NCBI GenBank assembly: GCA_023251515.1
Contig: JAHEYQ010000033.1
Span: 1-52,214 of the forward strand
Reading direction: 5' to 3'
Length of the DNA: 52,214 nucleotides
Origin: Bacteroidales bacterium
Lineage (GTDB): Bacteria > Bacteroidota > Bacteroidia > Bacteroidales > JACABE01
Shown: positions 24,226 to 31,468 of the stretch, one piece after another
Position numbering within the stretch: position 1 is the stretch's first letter
Layout: each line of letters opens with the position of its first letter
Notes under the pieces: generated by a model
What the model was told of the DNA's origin: nothing
Database searches by the model: none
The model's input: the letters and a program-made list of their open reading frames with translations, nothing else
Translations under genes and position numbers: made by a program

Positions 24226-25437
24226 TTATGTTAATAGATAATCATAAGCTGGAACTACATTTATTTCAAATCCATTTTCATTAATAAAATCTTTGTTTGA
24301 AAATGTAATAATTGTACCTTTGTGTATATTAAAGAACTGCATGGCTTTATATAATCCATTTAATTCTCTTTTTAGATTATCAGGAGTTAGTTCGTAACAT
24401 ACCTGTATTAAATCGATTATATTTCCTTTTTGCATAACAACAAAGTCACATTCCCCGGATTCGTCAAAATAAAAAAGTTCATTATACTTTTTTCGTAAGT
24501 GTAAATAAATCAGGTTCTCTAATTTGCGACCGATATCTTCTGTAAGGTTATTGGAAATTAATTCGATTAATCCTAAATCAATGGCATATATTTTTTTAGG
24601 ATTAATTAATTGAGCTTTTATTGAATAGCTAAACATTGGAAGAAAAGAAACAAGATATGATAATTCTAAGTGAGAAAACCAAGATAAAATTGTACTGGTT
24701 GCTCCTATTGATAGTGCTTGTTTTAATTTTGAAGCAGAAATGCGATTTCCGATATTTGAAAAAAGATATGAAGCTAATCGTTGTAAACTTTTAATATCTC
24801 TTATACCATATCTTGTTACTATATCGCGTATAAGTATATCATTAAAAAGGCTAAGAATTTGTTCTTCATCATTTGTTTTTAAATATTCAGGGAAACCACC
24901 TGTTTTCATATAAAACATTAAGTTGGTTGCAGACGGATTTAATCCCTTAAAATTAAGAAATTCGTTAAAAGAAAAAGGGAAAAGTTCCTGACTGATATGA
25001 CGCCCTGTAAGCTTTGTTCCCAATTCTTTACTTAGTAATGATGCGTTGGAGCCTGTTATAACTATCTTAAACCCTTCATCTAATTTTTGACGTATATAAA
25101 GCTCCCAACCTTCTACTATCTGTATTTCATCAAAAAACAATGTTTCTGGCTGTTTTCGGGATATTATATTGTCCAAACGCATAAAATCGCTAAGAGAAAA
25201 ATCATATAATTGAGGTGATTCAAAGTTGAGAAAAAGTATATCTTCATCTTTCATCTCTTTTATCATTTGCATCAGCAGCGTACTTTTTCCACAACGTCTT
25301 ATACCTGATATTATTAAAGCATGTGAAGATAAACTTTGTATTGCAGGCATAAATTCTCGTTTTAAACCGGTATCCTTTGTTTTTAAACGATTCTTCTGTT
25401 GTTCTATTACAAATTCTAATACACTTTCTAAAATCAT
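24226..25437 (-). CDS. AAA ATPase with DUF4143-type C-terminus
   Basis: A 403-residue cytosolic ATPase. Walker A GIRRCGKST (about 45-53) and Walker B LFFDEIQ (about 100-106) are intact, and ITGSNASLLSKELGTKLTGR then ELFPFSFNEFL follow in the pattern of AAA_14/DUF4143 proteins. The C-terminal third (YFDESGECDFVVMQKG) contains an E-x-DFVV core like a restriction-endonuclease-fold domain. The cellular role of this family is not established. It is monocistronic, behind a perfect palindrome, and flanked by direct repeats, so it was probably acquired horizontally. Confidence 0.88.
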   Translation of the reverse strand: MILESVLEFVIEQQKNRLKTKDTGLKREFMPAIQSLSSHALIISGIRRCGKSTLLMQMIKEMKDEDILFLNFESPQLYDFSLSDFMRLDNIISRKQPETLFFDEIQIVEGWELYIRQKLDEGFKIVITGSNASLLSKELGTKLTGRHISQELFPFSFNEFLNFKGLNPSATNLMFYMKTGGFPEYLKTNDEEQILSLFNDILIRDIVTRYGIRDIKSLQRLASYLFSNIGNRISASKLKQALSIGATSTILSWFSHLELSYLVSFLPMFSYSIKAQLINPKKIYAIDLGLIELISNNLTEDIGRKLENLIYLHLRKKYNELFYFDESGECDFVVMQKGNIIDLIQVCYELTPDNLKRELNGLYKAMQFFNIHKGTIITFSNKDFINENGFEINVVPAYDYLLT

Positions 25438-25445
25438 AATACATT

Positions 25446-25499
25446 ATTTGTTTGATACAAAGATACAAATTTGTTTGATGCTATCAAACAAATTTGTAT
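25446..25499. promoter_or_regulatory. perfect 17-3-17 palindrome upstream of the ATPase gene
   Basis: The arms 25463-25479 and 25483-25499 are exact reverse complements with a 3-bp gap. A third copy of the core ATTTGTTTGAT lies at 25446-25456, directly before the start codon. This gives three half-sites within 54 bp, suggesting an operator or an end sequence recognised by a DNA-processing protein. Confidence 0.7.
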
Positions 25500-25537
25500 T
25501 GTGGTAAACTTTAAACAGAATATTTAAAATTCTAAGC

Positions 25538-25573
25538 CTATTTCCCTGTGTGTTTTGCATTTGATATGCTGGC
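25538..25573. repeat. 36-bp direct repeat, right copy (yihY 3' end)
   Basis: It encodes the actual C-terminus and stop codon of the YihY-like protein on the minus strand. Two substitutions separate it from the copy at 24177-24212. Confidence 0.85.
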
Positions 25574-26485
25574 GTTTAGTTCAAAACCAATCAATAAAAT
25601 GATGGCGTTGAAATAAATCCACATCAGTATGATGATTAATGTGCCGATAGAGCCATATAAGGCGTTGTATTTTGAAAAATTGGTTACATAAAAATTAAAA
25701 CCAAATGTGGTTATTAATATCAAAAATGTTGCTAATGAAGACCCTGCCGATATAAAGCGAAATCTTTTTTTCTTTGCAGGTGCAAAATAATATAAGAACG
25801 AAATGCCGAAAAATAGCATTGCCAATAAGATAATCCATCGGCTGGCAAATAATAAATAAATGGTGATTTCTCCTTTTAATAATCCATATTTAACCAAATA
25901 ATTGAGCAAAAACGAGCCAACTGTTATCAATGCGATGGCTGTTATGAGCAAAACTGCAAGTATAATTACAAGGAATACCGATATTAATCTTTGTTTGACC
26001 CATGGGCGGTTTTCGAGAGTGTGATAACTTTTGTTAAATGCATCTATTACAGCATTTACTCCATTGGTTGCAAAATATAAAGTCATCAGAAAACCTACCG
26101 ATAATAATCCGCTTCTTTTGTTGGTAAGGATATCGCTGATGGTTGATTTTACGGTCTCGAAGGCATTTTCGGGCAAAACCGATTGGAAAATGCTGAACAA
26201 TGTGGTTTGAAAATCATTTATCGGTAAATATGGTATAAGCGTGAAAAAGAAGATAATAGCCGGAAATAATGCCAAAAAGAAATTGAATGATAATGAAGAA
26301 GCTCTTTGCGTGATTGATCCTTTTTGTATTCCTTTTACGAAAAACAATGATACATCATAAAATGGCATTCCATCGAAACCTGGTAATACCAATCTTTTGG
26401 AAAATGCAATGATATTTGCAATGGGCTTCCACTCAATGATCTTTTTGTAGAATTCTTCTATCTTATAAGGAAAAATCTTTATCAT
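25538..26485 (-). CDS. YihY/BrkB-family inner-membrane protein
   Basis: A 315-residue membrane protein with about six hydrophobic segments. GSITQRASSLSFNFFLALFPAIIFF and the late LIIILMWIYFNAIILLIGFELNA are typical of the YihY/UPF0761 family, once thought to be RNase BN and often called virulence factor BrkB-like. The function is unresolved; transport or envelope roles are proposed. It starts 17 bp after nadC and is probably co-transcribed with it. Its last 36 bp are duplicated beyond the ATPase gene, showing that the reading frame was restored after an insertion. Confidence 0.88.
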   Translation of the reverse strand: MIKIFPYKIEEFYKKIIEWKPIANIIAFSKRLVLPGFDGMPFYDVSLFFVKGIQKGSITQRASSLSFNFFLALFPAIIFFFTLIPYLPINDFQTTLFSIFQSVLPENAFETVKSTISDILTNKRSGLLSVGFLMTLYFATNGVNAVIDAFNKSYHTLENRPWVKQRLISVFLVIILAVLLITAIALITVGSFLLNYLVKYGLLKGEITIYLLFASRWIILLAMLFFGISFLYYFAPAKKKRFRFISAGSSLATFLILITTFGFNFYVTNFSKYNALYGSIGTLIIILMWIYFNAIILLIGFELNASISNAKHTGK

Positions 26486-26502
26486 ATTTTATTTTCTGCA
26501 AA

Positions 26503-27336
26503 CTAATAGGCTTTCAGACTTAAATCGAGGCTTTTGATATGGTGGGTTAACGAACCTACCGAAATGTAATCGACTCCGGTTTCGGCATATATTCTTAATG
26601 TTGATTCGGTTATCCCACCCGATGCTTCGGTTTCGTATCTGCCATCAATTAATTCAACTGCTTTACACAAATTATCTGGTGTAAAATTGTCGAGCATAAT
26701 TCGGTTAATACCTCCAATTGCCAATACTTCGTTAAGTTCATCGAAATTGCGAACTTCTATTTCAATCTTTAAGTCCTTATTTTTAGCTTTCAGATAGTTT
26801 TTTACATTGTTGATGGCATTGGCAATACCGCCCGAAAAGTCAACGTGGTTATCTTTAATCATTATCATATCGAAAAGCCCGAACCGATGATTTTCGCCTC
26901 CGCCCATTTTTACTGCCATTTTTTCGATGGTTCGTAAATTGGGTGTGGTTTTGCGGGTATCTAAAAGTTTGGTATTCAAACCATCGAGCAACTTTTGCAT
27001 TTGATTGGTTTTGGTAGCAATACCGCTCATGCGTTGCATAAAGTTAAGAGCCAAACGTTCGGATGAAAGTATGGATACCGGATTTCCTTCTACTGTAAAT
27101 GCGATATCGCCGGGTTTAATAATGTCGCCGTCGTTGAGTATTTGAGTGAAAATGGTGTTTTTGTCAACTTTTTCGAAGACCCTGCGGGCTATTTCTATAC
27201 CAGCTATTATGCCGGGTTCTTTTACAAGTAGTCTGGCTTTTCCTTTGGCATTAGCCGGAATACAGGCTTGTGAGGTATGATCGCCATCGCCCAGATCTTC
27301 GGCCAGGGCTCTTGTTATTATATCATCAATGTGCAT
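26503..27336 (-). CDS. nadC: nicotinate-nucleotide pyrophosphorylase (carboxylating)
   Basis: A 277-residue enzyme, the normal length for quinolinate phosphoribosyltransferase. It opens with ALAEDLGDGDHTS, and the conserved KLLDTRKTTPNLRTIEKMAVKMGGGENHRFGL block supplies residues that bind quinolinate and PRPP. IMLDNFTPD and EASGGI complete the barrel active site. It converts quinolinate and PRPP to nicotinate mononucleotide in de novo NAD synthesis. It starts 72 bp after the DUF4783 gene and is followed closely by yihY. No nadA or nadB is in the window. Confidence 0.95.
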   Translation of the reverse strand: MHIDDIITRALAEDLGDGDHTSQACIPANAKGKARLLVKEPGIIAGIEIARRVFEKVDKNTIFTQILNDGDIIKPGDIAFTVEGNPVSILSSERLALNFMQRMSGIATKTNQMQKLLDGLNTKLLDTRKTTPNLRTIEKMAVKMGGGENHRFGLFDMIMIKDNHVDFSGGIANAINNVKNYLKAKNKDLKIEIEVRNFDELNEVLAIGGINRIMLDNFTPDNLCKAVELIDGRYETEASGGITESTLRIYAETGVDYISVGSLTHHIKSLDLSLKAY

Positions 27337-27345
27337 AAGTGCTTA

Positions 27346-27387
27346 ATTAGTTATTAAGTTATTAGGTTAATAAGTTATTGAGTTATT
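27346..27387. repeat. short degenerate AGTTATTA-type direct repeats
   Basis: About five imperfect copies of a TTAGTTATTA-like unit fill the gap between the DUF4783 and nadC genes. It looks like simple-sequence drift rather than a regulated element. Confidence 0.5.
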
Positions 27388-27408
27388 TATGTGATTAATT
27401 GCGTTTTC

Positions 27409-27819
27409 TTAATCGTTATCGAATTGCAATTGCTGTATGCAGAGTTTTCCTCCAATGCTTTTTATCAGAAAATATACTCTGAAATTGAGATTGTTGGTTG
27501 TGGTTAATGTTCCTATTACATAGTTGGAACCATCGGCCGAATTGCCCTGATGTTTAATATTGAATGATTTGGGTTGGTTTTTGAGAAAAAATTCTTTAAC
27601 TATCTGCTCGGCTTGTGCTTTGCTGAAGGTGCCTTCTTTGCCTTGCACAGTTAAATCGATGCTGGCATTGAAGTATGCCGATAGTTCAGTAGAGCTTCCT
27701 TTGCGGATGGCATCGGTTACACTTTTGGTTATATCTGCCAATGAATTAGCTGGTAATAAGTTTGCCAGTGCTATGCCGGCAAGCATTATAAAACTTAATA
27801 TGATTGCAAGTTTTTTCAT
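27409..27819 (-). CDS. DUF4783-family exported protein
   Basis: A 136-residue protein with a signal peptide-like start (MKKLAIILSFIMLAGIALA). The rest is a small SnoaL/NTF2-like alpha-beta fold seen in DUF4783 proteins of Bacteroidota, with GSSTELSAYFNASIDLTVQGKEGTFSKAQAEQIVKEFF as the diagnostic stretch. The function is unknown. The open frame reaches 27864, but the internal ATG at 27819 gives a proper signal peptide. It commonly precedes nadC in this phylum, as here. Confidence 0.82.
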   Translation of the reverse strand: MKKLAIILSFIMLAGIALANLLPANSLADITKSVTDAIRKGSSTELSAYFNASIDLTVQGKEGTFSKAQAEQIVKEFFLKNQPKSFNIKHQGNSADGSNYVIGTLTTTNNLNFRVYFLIKSIGGKLCIQQLQFDND

Positions 27820-27911
27820 TTTCTTTTTTATTAAAATCGTATAATAACACAAAAAACCAACCAAATTGAATTTATCTGCGTTTTTTTTATTTGATTAATG
27901 CAAATTTACAC

Positions 27912-27919
27912 TATTTTTG
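27912..27919 (+). promoter_or_regulatory. putative rlmH promoter -7 box TATTTTTG
   Basis: It matches TAnnTTTG, 46 bp before the rlmH start, within the divergent spacer. No clear -33 TTG is seen. Confidence 0.4.
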
Positions 27920-27964
27920 AATTATATTTTGTGTAAACTGTAAATTTTCATTAATAACGTAAAT

Positions 27965-28438
27965 ATGAATATTTTATTTCTGCTTGTTGGCAAAACGGAT
28001 GTTGATTATCTGATTGACGGCATAGCGGTTTTCGAAAAACGATTGAAACATTATATCAACTTTCAGCCTGTTGTGATACCTGCATTGAAAAATACAAAGA
28101 ATTTTTCGGCAGATGATTTCAAAAATAAGGAAGGGGAGGAGTTGCTTAAGCATTTTCAGAAAGCCGATTATGTGGTTTTGCTCGACGAAAATGGTAAATC
28201 TTTTAAATCGAAAACCTTTGCCGATTTTTTGCAGAAACAGATGAACAGTGGTATTCGCAATTTGATGTTTGTGGTGGGGGGTGCTTATGGCTTTTCTGAA
28301 AAAGTGTATGCTGCGGCTGATATGAAACTCTCGGTTTCGGATATGACATTTTCACATCAGATGATTAGATTGTTATTTACAGAGCAGGTTTACAGAGCAT
28401 TTACCATTCTTAAAAACGAACCTTACCATAATGAATAA
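27965..28438 (+). CDS. rlmH: 23S rRNA pseudouridine-1915 N3-methyltransferase RlmH
   Basis: A 157-residue SPOUT-class methyltransferase, the standard RlmH length. The trefoil-knot motifs are FVVGGAYGF (near residue 103) and MTFSHQMIRLLFTEQVYRAF near the C-terminus, a near-invariant RlmH signature. It methylates pseudouridine 1915 in helix 69 of the large-subunit rRNA, using SAM. It overlaps the PAP2 gene by 8 bp, so the two are translationally linked. Confidence 0.96.
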   Translation: MNILFLLVGKTDVDYLIDGIAVFEKRLKHYINFQPVVIPALKNTKNFSADDFKNKEGEELLKHFQKADYVVLLDENGKSFKSKTFADFLQKQMNSGIRNLMFVVGGAYGFSEKVYAAADMKLSVSDMTFSHQMIRLLFTEQVYRAFTILKNEPYHNE

Positions 28439-29144
28439 ACTATTTGATATTTTCAGAAACCGATATTTTACAGCCTATTTCTTATTGCCTTTACTTTTGA
28501 TATGGAGTGTAGGTGCTTTGTTATTGCTACTAAATGGTTATGAGCAGAGTTTTTTGAAATTAAACGCTTTGCATCATAATTGGCTCGATTTGCCTATGAT
28601 GATGCTTACGATGTTTGCCGATGCGGGTTTTATTTCGGTATTATTGATTTTTTTGCTTATAAAAAAGCAACCCTATCAGCTGGTAATGCTGCTGATATGT
28701 GTTATTTTGTCGGGCATAGCGGCTCAGCTGCTTAAGCATCAGGTTTTCGATAATTGGGATCGTCCGCCTTATTTGCTCAAAGAGCATGTGCATACTGTTG
28801 GCAAATATGTGCTCAATCATCATAGTTTCCCCAGTGGACACAGCACAACTGTAGCCGCTATTTTTACAATGCTGGCTTATTTCAGAAAACAATACCGTTG
28901 GGAAGTTTTGATGTATGCAATACTTTGTCCTGCCATTGCATTTACCCGTATCTATCTGGGTGTACACTTTTTGGGCGATGTGGTAGCCGGTTTGGCATTG
29001 GGTTTTTTGTGTTCGGTAATACTATTGTGGCTGATAAAACCATTTGAGCTTAAATCGAAACCATGGGTGCAAATCACGCTGAAAATAGCTTCGGTTGTGG
29101 CGGCTGTTATTATGCTGGTGGAGTTTTTTGGAAAGTATTTGTAA
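28431..29144 (+). CDS. PAP2-family membrane phosphatase
   Basis: A 237-residue protein with about five or six membrane segments. It has the PAP2 motifs: a K-x8-RP variant (KHQVFDNWDRPP), SFPSGHSTTVAA (catalytic His), and RIYLGVHFLGD (R-x5-H-x3-D). Likely substrates are isoprenyl or lipid phosphates, for example undecaprenyl pyrophosphate recycling or lipid A dephosphorylation; the sequence cannot decide. It overlaps rlmH by 8 bp. Its last 114 bp are duplicated at 30065-30178, a relic of a tandem duplication with the lipoprotein genes that follow. Confidence 0.9.
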   Translation: MNKLFDIFRNRYFTAYFLLPLLLIWSVGALLLLLNGYEQSFLKLNALHHNWLDLPMMMLTMFADAGFISVLLIFLLIKKQPYQLVMLLICVILSGIAAQLLKHQVFDNWDRPPYLLKEHVHTVGKYVLNHHSFPSGHSTTVAAIFTMLAYFRKQYRWEVLMYAILCPAIAFTRIYLGVHFLGDVVAGLALGFLCSVILLWLIKPFELKSKPWVQITLKIASVVAAVIMLVEFFGKYL

Positions 29145-29155
29145 TAAGAATAGAT

Positions 29156-29587
29156 ATGAAAAAAATGCTGTTTATAATTATTATCTTTATAGCTTTTATA
29201 TGTTTGCAATGCAAAAAAGTAGCTATGGATAAGGAATATGCTATAACTTTGATAAATAATTCGTCGCATTCGATTGGTTATTATTTTGCAATGGGCGGTG
29301 TGTATGGTAGCTTTTATCCTGATACAACCTTACCTGTTACAAATAAATATGTTGGTACTGAATTAAAAGCAGGTGAGAAATTCTATTATGGGAGTAGTGT
29401 AGAATGGGAAGAGGTTTTTACTTCACATACTTTTCCTAAAGATACATTATCGGTTTTTGTTTTTCATACCGACACTTTGAAAAAATATTCATGGGACGAA
29501 ATTCGCAATAATTATAAAATTATTAAGTGTTATGATTTAAGTATGTATGATTTAAAAAAATATAACTGGACAATAATTTATCCTTAA
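29156..29587 (+). CDS. small lipoprotein, paralogue A
   Basis: A 143-residue predicted lipoprotein with a short signal (MKKMLFIIIIFIAFICLQC) ending in a lipobox cysteine. The mature domain contains a family pattern shared with the two neighbours: a NNS stretch, YPDTTLP, DTLSVFVFHTDT, and a C-terminal CYDLSMYDLKKYNWTIIYP. I chose the ATG at 29156 because the longer frame simply runs through the PAP2 tail. I recognise the pattern as a recurrent Bacteroidales small-lipoprotein family with no known function. Envelope location is inferred. Confidence 0.8.
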   Translation: MKKMLFIIIIFIAFICLQCKKVAMDKEYAITLINNSSHSIGYYFAMGGVYGSFYPDTTLPVTNKYVGTELKAGEKFYYGSSVEWEEVFTSHTFPKDTLSVFVFHTDTLKKYSWDEIRNNYKIIKCYDLSMYDLKKYNWTIIYP

Positions 29588-29591
29588 ATAT

Positions 29592-30002
29592 ATGAAAAAA
29601 AGAATAGTAATTTTGACAAGATTATTGATATTTTCTTTGTCAATAGTAATTTTATCTTCTACAACTTGTAAGAAAGATGAAACACATTATAATATTACAA
29701 TTAAAAATAATTCAAATTCAGCAATCTATGTCACAATGACAACTGCTTATCCTGATACATTAATCTTATGCCCATGGGGTTTTTTTGAAATTTCACAAAA
29801 TAGTAATTTCAATATTGAAAGTACATATGGTTGGGAAGAAGATTTTAAGGGAATAGAAACATTACAAATCTTTATTATAGATGCAAATATTGCTAAAACT
29901 ACTCCATGTGATACTATAAGAAAGTATAATATGATTTTAAAACGATATGCATTAACCTATAATGACTTGCAGAATAACAATTGGAGTATTACATATCCTT
30001 AA
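29592..30002 (+). CDS. small lipoprotein, paralogue B
   Basis: A 136-residue predicted lipoprotein with signal and lipobox near STTCKKD. It shares the order NNSNSAIYVTM, YPDTLILCP, LQIFIIDA, LKRYALTYNDLQNNNWSITYP with its neighbours. It starts 4 bp after paralogue A and ends just before the truncated lipoprotein scar. The mature domain differs substantially from A and C, so the family is diversifying instead of being a recent triplicate. The function is unknown. Confidence 0.8.
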   Translation: MKKRIVILTRLLIFSLSIVILSSTTCKKDETHYNITIKNNSNSAIYVTMTTAYPDTLILCPWGFFEISQNSNFNIESTYGWEEDFKGIETLQIFIIDANIAKTTPCDTIRKYNMILKRYALTYNDLQNNNWSITYP

Positions 30003-30006
30003 ATGT

Positions 30007-30178
30007 ATGAGAAAGATAGTCTTAATAGCAATATTAATAGGAAGTTTAACAGCCTGCGATATTTCTGATAAAACCATTTGAACTTAAAACAAAACCATGG
30101 GTTCAAATCACGCTGAAAATAGCTTCGGTTGTGGCGGCTGTTATTATGCTGGTGGAGTTTTTTGGGAAGTATTTGTAA
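30007..30178 (+). pseudogene. chimeric scar: lipoprotein 5' end fused to PAP2 3' end
   Basis: An ATG at 30007 opens a lipoprotein-like signal (MRKIVLIAILIGSLTACDIS) that hits a stop after 24 codons (30079-30081). From 30065 the sequence is a 114-bp copy of the PAP2 gene's 3' end (29031-29144) with five substitutions and no gaps. The differences are silent or conservative in the PAP2 frame, implying the copy evolved while still coding. The simplest history is duplication of a PAP2-lipoprotein unit followed by deletion between the copies. Confidence 0.8.
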
Positions 30179-30212
30179 AATAAAAAGAATATAAAACAAA
30201 TAATATTATAGC

Positions 30213-30659
30213 ATGAAAACAAATAAAATTAATAAAATTCCATTCTACAGACTAATTGGGGTTTTTATGATAGTTTTAATTACAGCTTCCTGCGGTAAGT
30301 CCCCATTGTCTGAAACTTTTTATTCAATAGAAATCTTTAATAATTCGTCAGATACAATATGTCCATATCTCGCAATTGGTGGTGGTAATACTCAATATCC
30401 TGATACACTTTTGCCTATTGAAAAACCTGCATTAGTTAAGATTGCTCCGAATGAGCGATTTTATTATGATTCTCGTGAACCATGGAGTGAGAGAATAAAC
30501 AAACTTGTTGCAGATACATTGTCAATTTTTATTATTGATTCAAGAATTTACAAAGATAGTTCATGGATAAAAATACGTAACGAAAATTTGATATTGAAAC
30601 GCTATGATCTTAGTGTTGCTGAACTTGAATATTTGAATTGGAGAGTTATATATCCTTAA
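30213..30659 (+). CDS. small lipoprotein, paralogue C
   Basis: A 148-residue predicted lipoprotein with a longer signal and lipobox ITASCGKS (Cys about 28). It shares the family pattern: NNSSDTICPYLAIGGG, YPDTLLP, ERFYYDSREPWSERI, DTLSIFIID, LKRYDLSVAELEYLNWRVIYP. It lies after the chimeric scar and ends the cluster. The function is unknown. Conserved Tyr-Pro-Asp-Thr and the Asn-Trp-x-Ile-x-Tyr-Pro end are the best handles for a family search. Confidence 0.82.
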   Translation: MKTNKINKIPFYRLIGVFMIVLITASCGKSPLSETFYSIEIFNNSSDTICPYLAIGGGNTQYPDTLLPIEKPALVKIAPNERFYYDSREPWSERINKLVADTLSIFIIDSRIYKDSSWIKIRNENLILKRYDLSVAELEYLNWRVIYP

Positions 30660-31361
30660 TGCTTTATTGATAGTTATTTCGTATTTGCCAATATTTGAAC
30701 GTTAGAATAATAAATAACAATCATTCTTTTTGCATAGCTTATCGCAATATCTTAAGCAGTTTTAACCCTTCAGGAGCTTCGCAACCAAATGGTTGAAGAA
30801 GAAACTATTGAAATATTCATGTAACATTTTCAATATAGAATTTTTTTATCCCCCCTCAATATAAATCAGAACTAATATTTAATTGAATGCCCTCATTTAA
30901 AACAATTTCATAAAAATCAAATAAGAAATTTAATGATTGGGAAGTAGTTTTCTAAATTCCATAGCCGCATTTTTTCTAATAATCTAATGATGCTATTTAT
31001 TGGCAATACTTCTAGGAATGTATTTAATAGCGCAAATAATCACCTATTTATTTTTTATCATAAATTCTATTCTGAAATAAGCCTCACATAAGTTTCAATA
31101 AAAATAAAAACGTAAGTATAACATTATTTAATTTCAATATCGAACAAAAAATCAATCAAACCAATGATAAAAATTAACTCATGTTTGGCATTAACACCTG
31201 CGTAATAAGTTGCACTTTTAGTATAGCCCGGATAGATTAAAAAACCAAGAGAATAAACTTACGTACCGATTGATTTTATTAGCTAACCGATAGATTTGGA
31301 TAAGTCGGAAAAATACTTAAAAAAAATTTCTTAAAATTGTGTTTTCAATAAAATTTTATAT
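30660..31361. other. 700-bp AT-rich non-coding stretch
   Basis: I see no credible gene or RNA here. A minus-strand 21-codon ATG frame near 30780-30845 is too short to support. The stretch is probably decayed DNA, leading to a promoter-like box at its right end. Confidence 0.5.
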
Positions 31362-31369
31362 TATTTTTG
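31337..31369 (+). promoter_or_regulatory. putative promoter TTG-N22-TATTTTTG
   Basis: The -7 box TATTTTTG lies at 31362-31369 with a TTG at 31337-31339, slightly longer spacing than ideal. It precedes the 17-codon leader frame and the 31469 gene. Confidence 0.5.
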
Positions 31370-31394
31370 TCGTTAATAAAATAACATTAAAGCA

Positions 31395-31448
31395 ATGGCA
31401 GGGCTTAAAAAACCAGCCGAAAAACAATTAAAGTTCAAATATTCATAA
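31395..31448 (+). CDS. possible 17-codon leader peptide
   Basis: ATG at 31395, TAA at 31446-31448, encoding MAGLKKPAEKQLKFKYS, a Lys-rich peptide. It lies 26 bp after the promoter box and 20 bp before the 31469 gene. Its position suggests a leader or translation-control peptide, but chance cannot be excluded. Confidence 0.3.
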   Translation: MAGLKKPAEKQLKFKYS

Positions 31449-31468
31449 ATTAAAAAAATCTCAATATT

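Larger units (their letters stand above)
24177..25573 (-). mobile_element. ATPase insertion bounded by 36-bp direct repeats
   Basis: A segment of 1361 bp, from the start of one 36-bp repeat to the start of the next, contains a single gene (AAA/DUF4143 ATPase) and its palindromic upstream region. One repeat is the true 3' end of the yihY-like gene, the other a displaced copy, so the yihY reading frame was preserved. This resembles site-specific integration at a gene end, but no recombinase is present. Illegitimate recombination with target duplication is an alternative. Confidence 0.55.

Noticed and set aside
24226..25573. Toxin-antitoxin module
   Set aside because: Only a single gene is present between the repeats, and its ATPase motifs are of the AAA/DUF4143 family, not a known toxin.
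29063..29155. N-terminal extension of lipoprotein A
   Set aside because: The extra 31 codons are another frame of the PAP2 gene and destroy the signal peptide. The ATG at 29156 is preferred.
30780..30845. Minus-strand 21-codon frame as a small protein gene
   Set aside because: Too short, no promoter, no conserved pattern.
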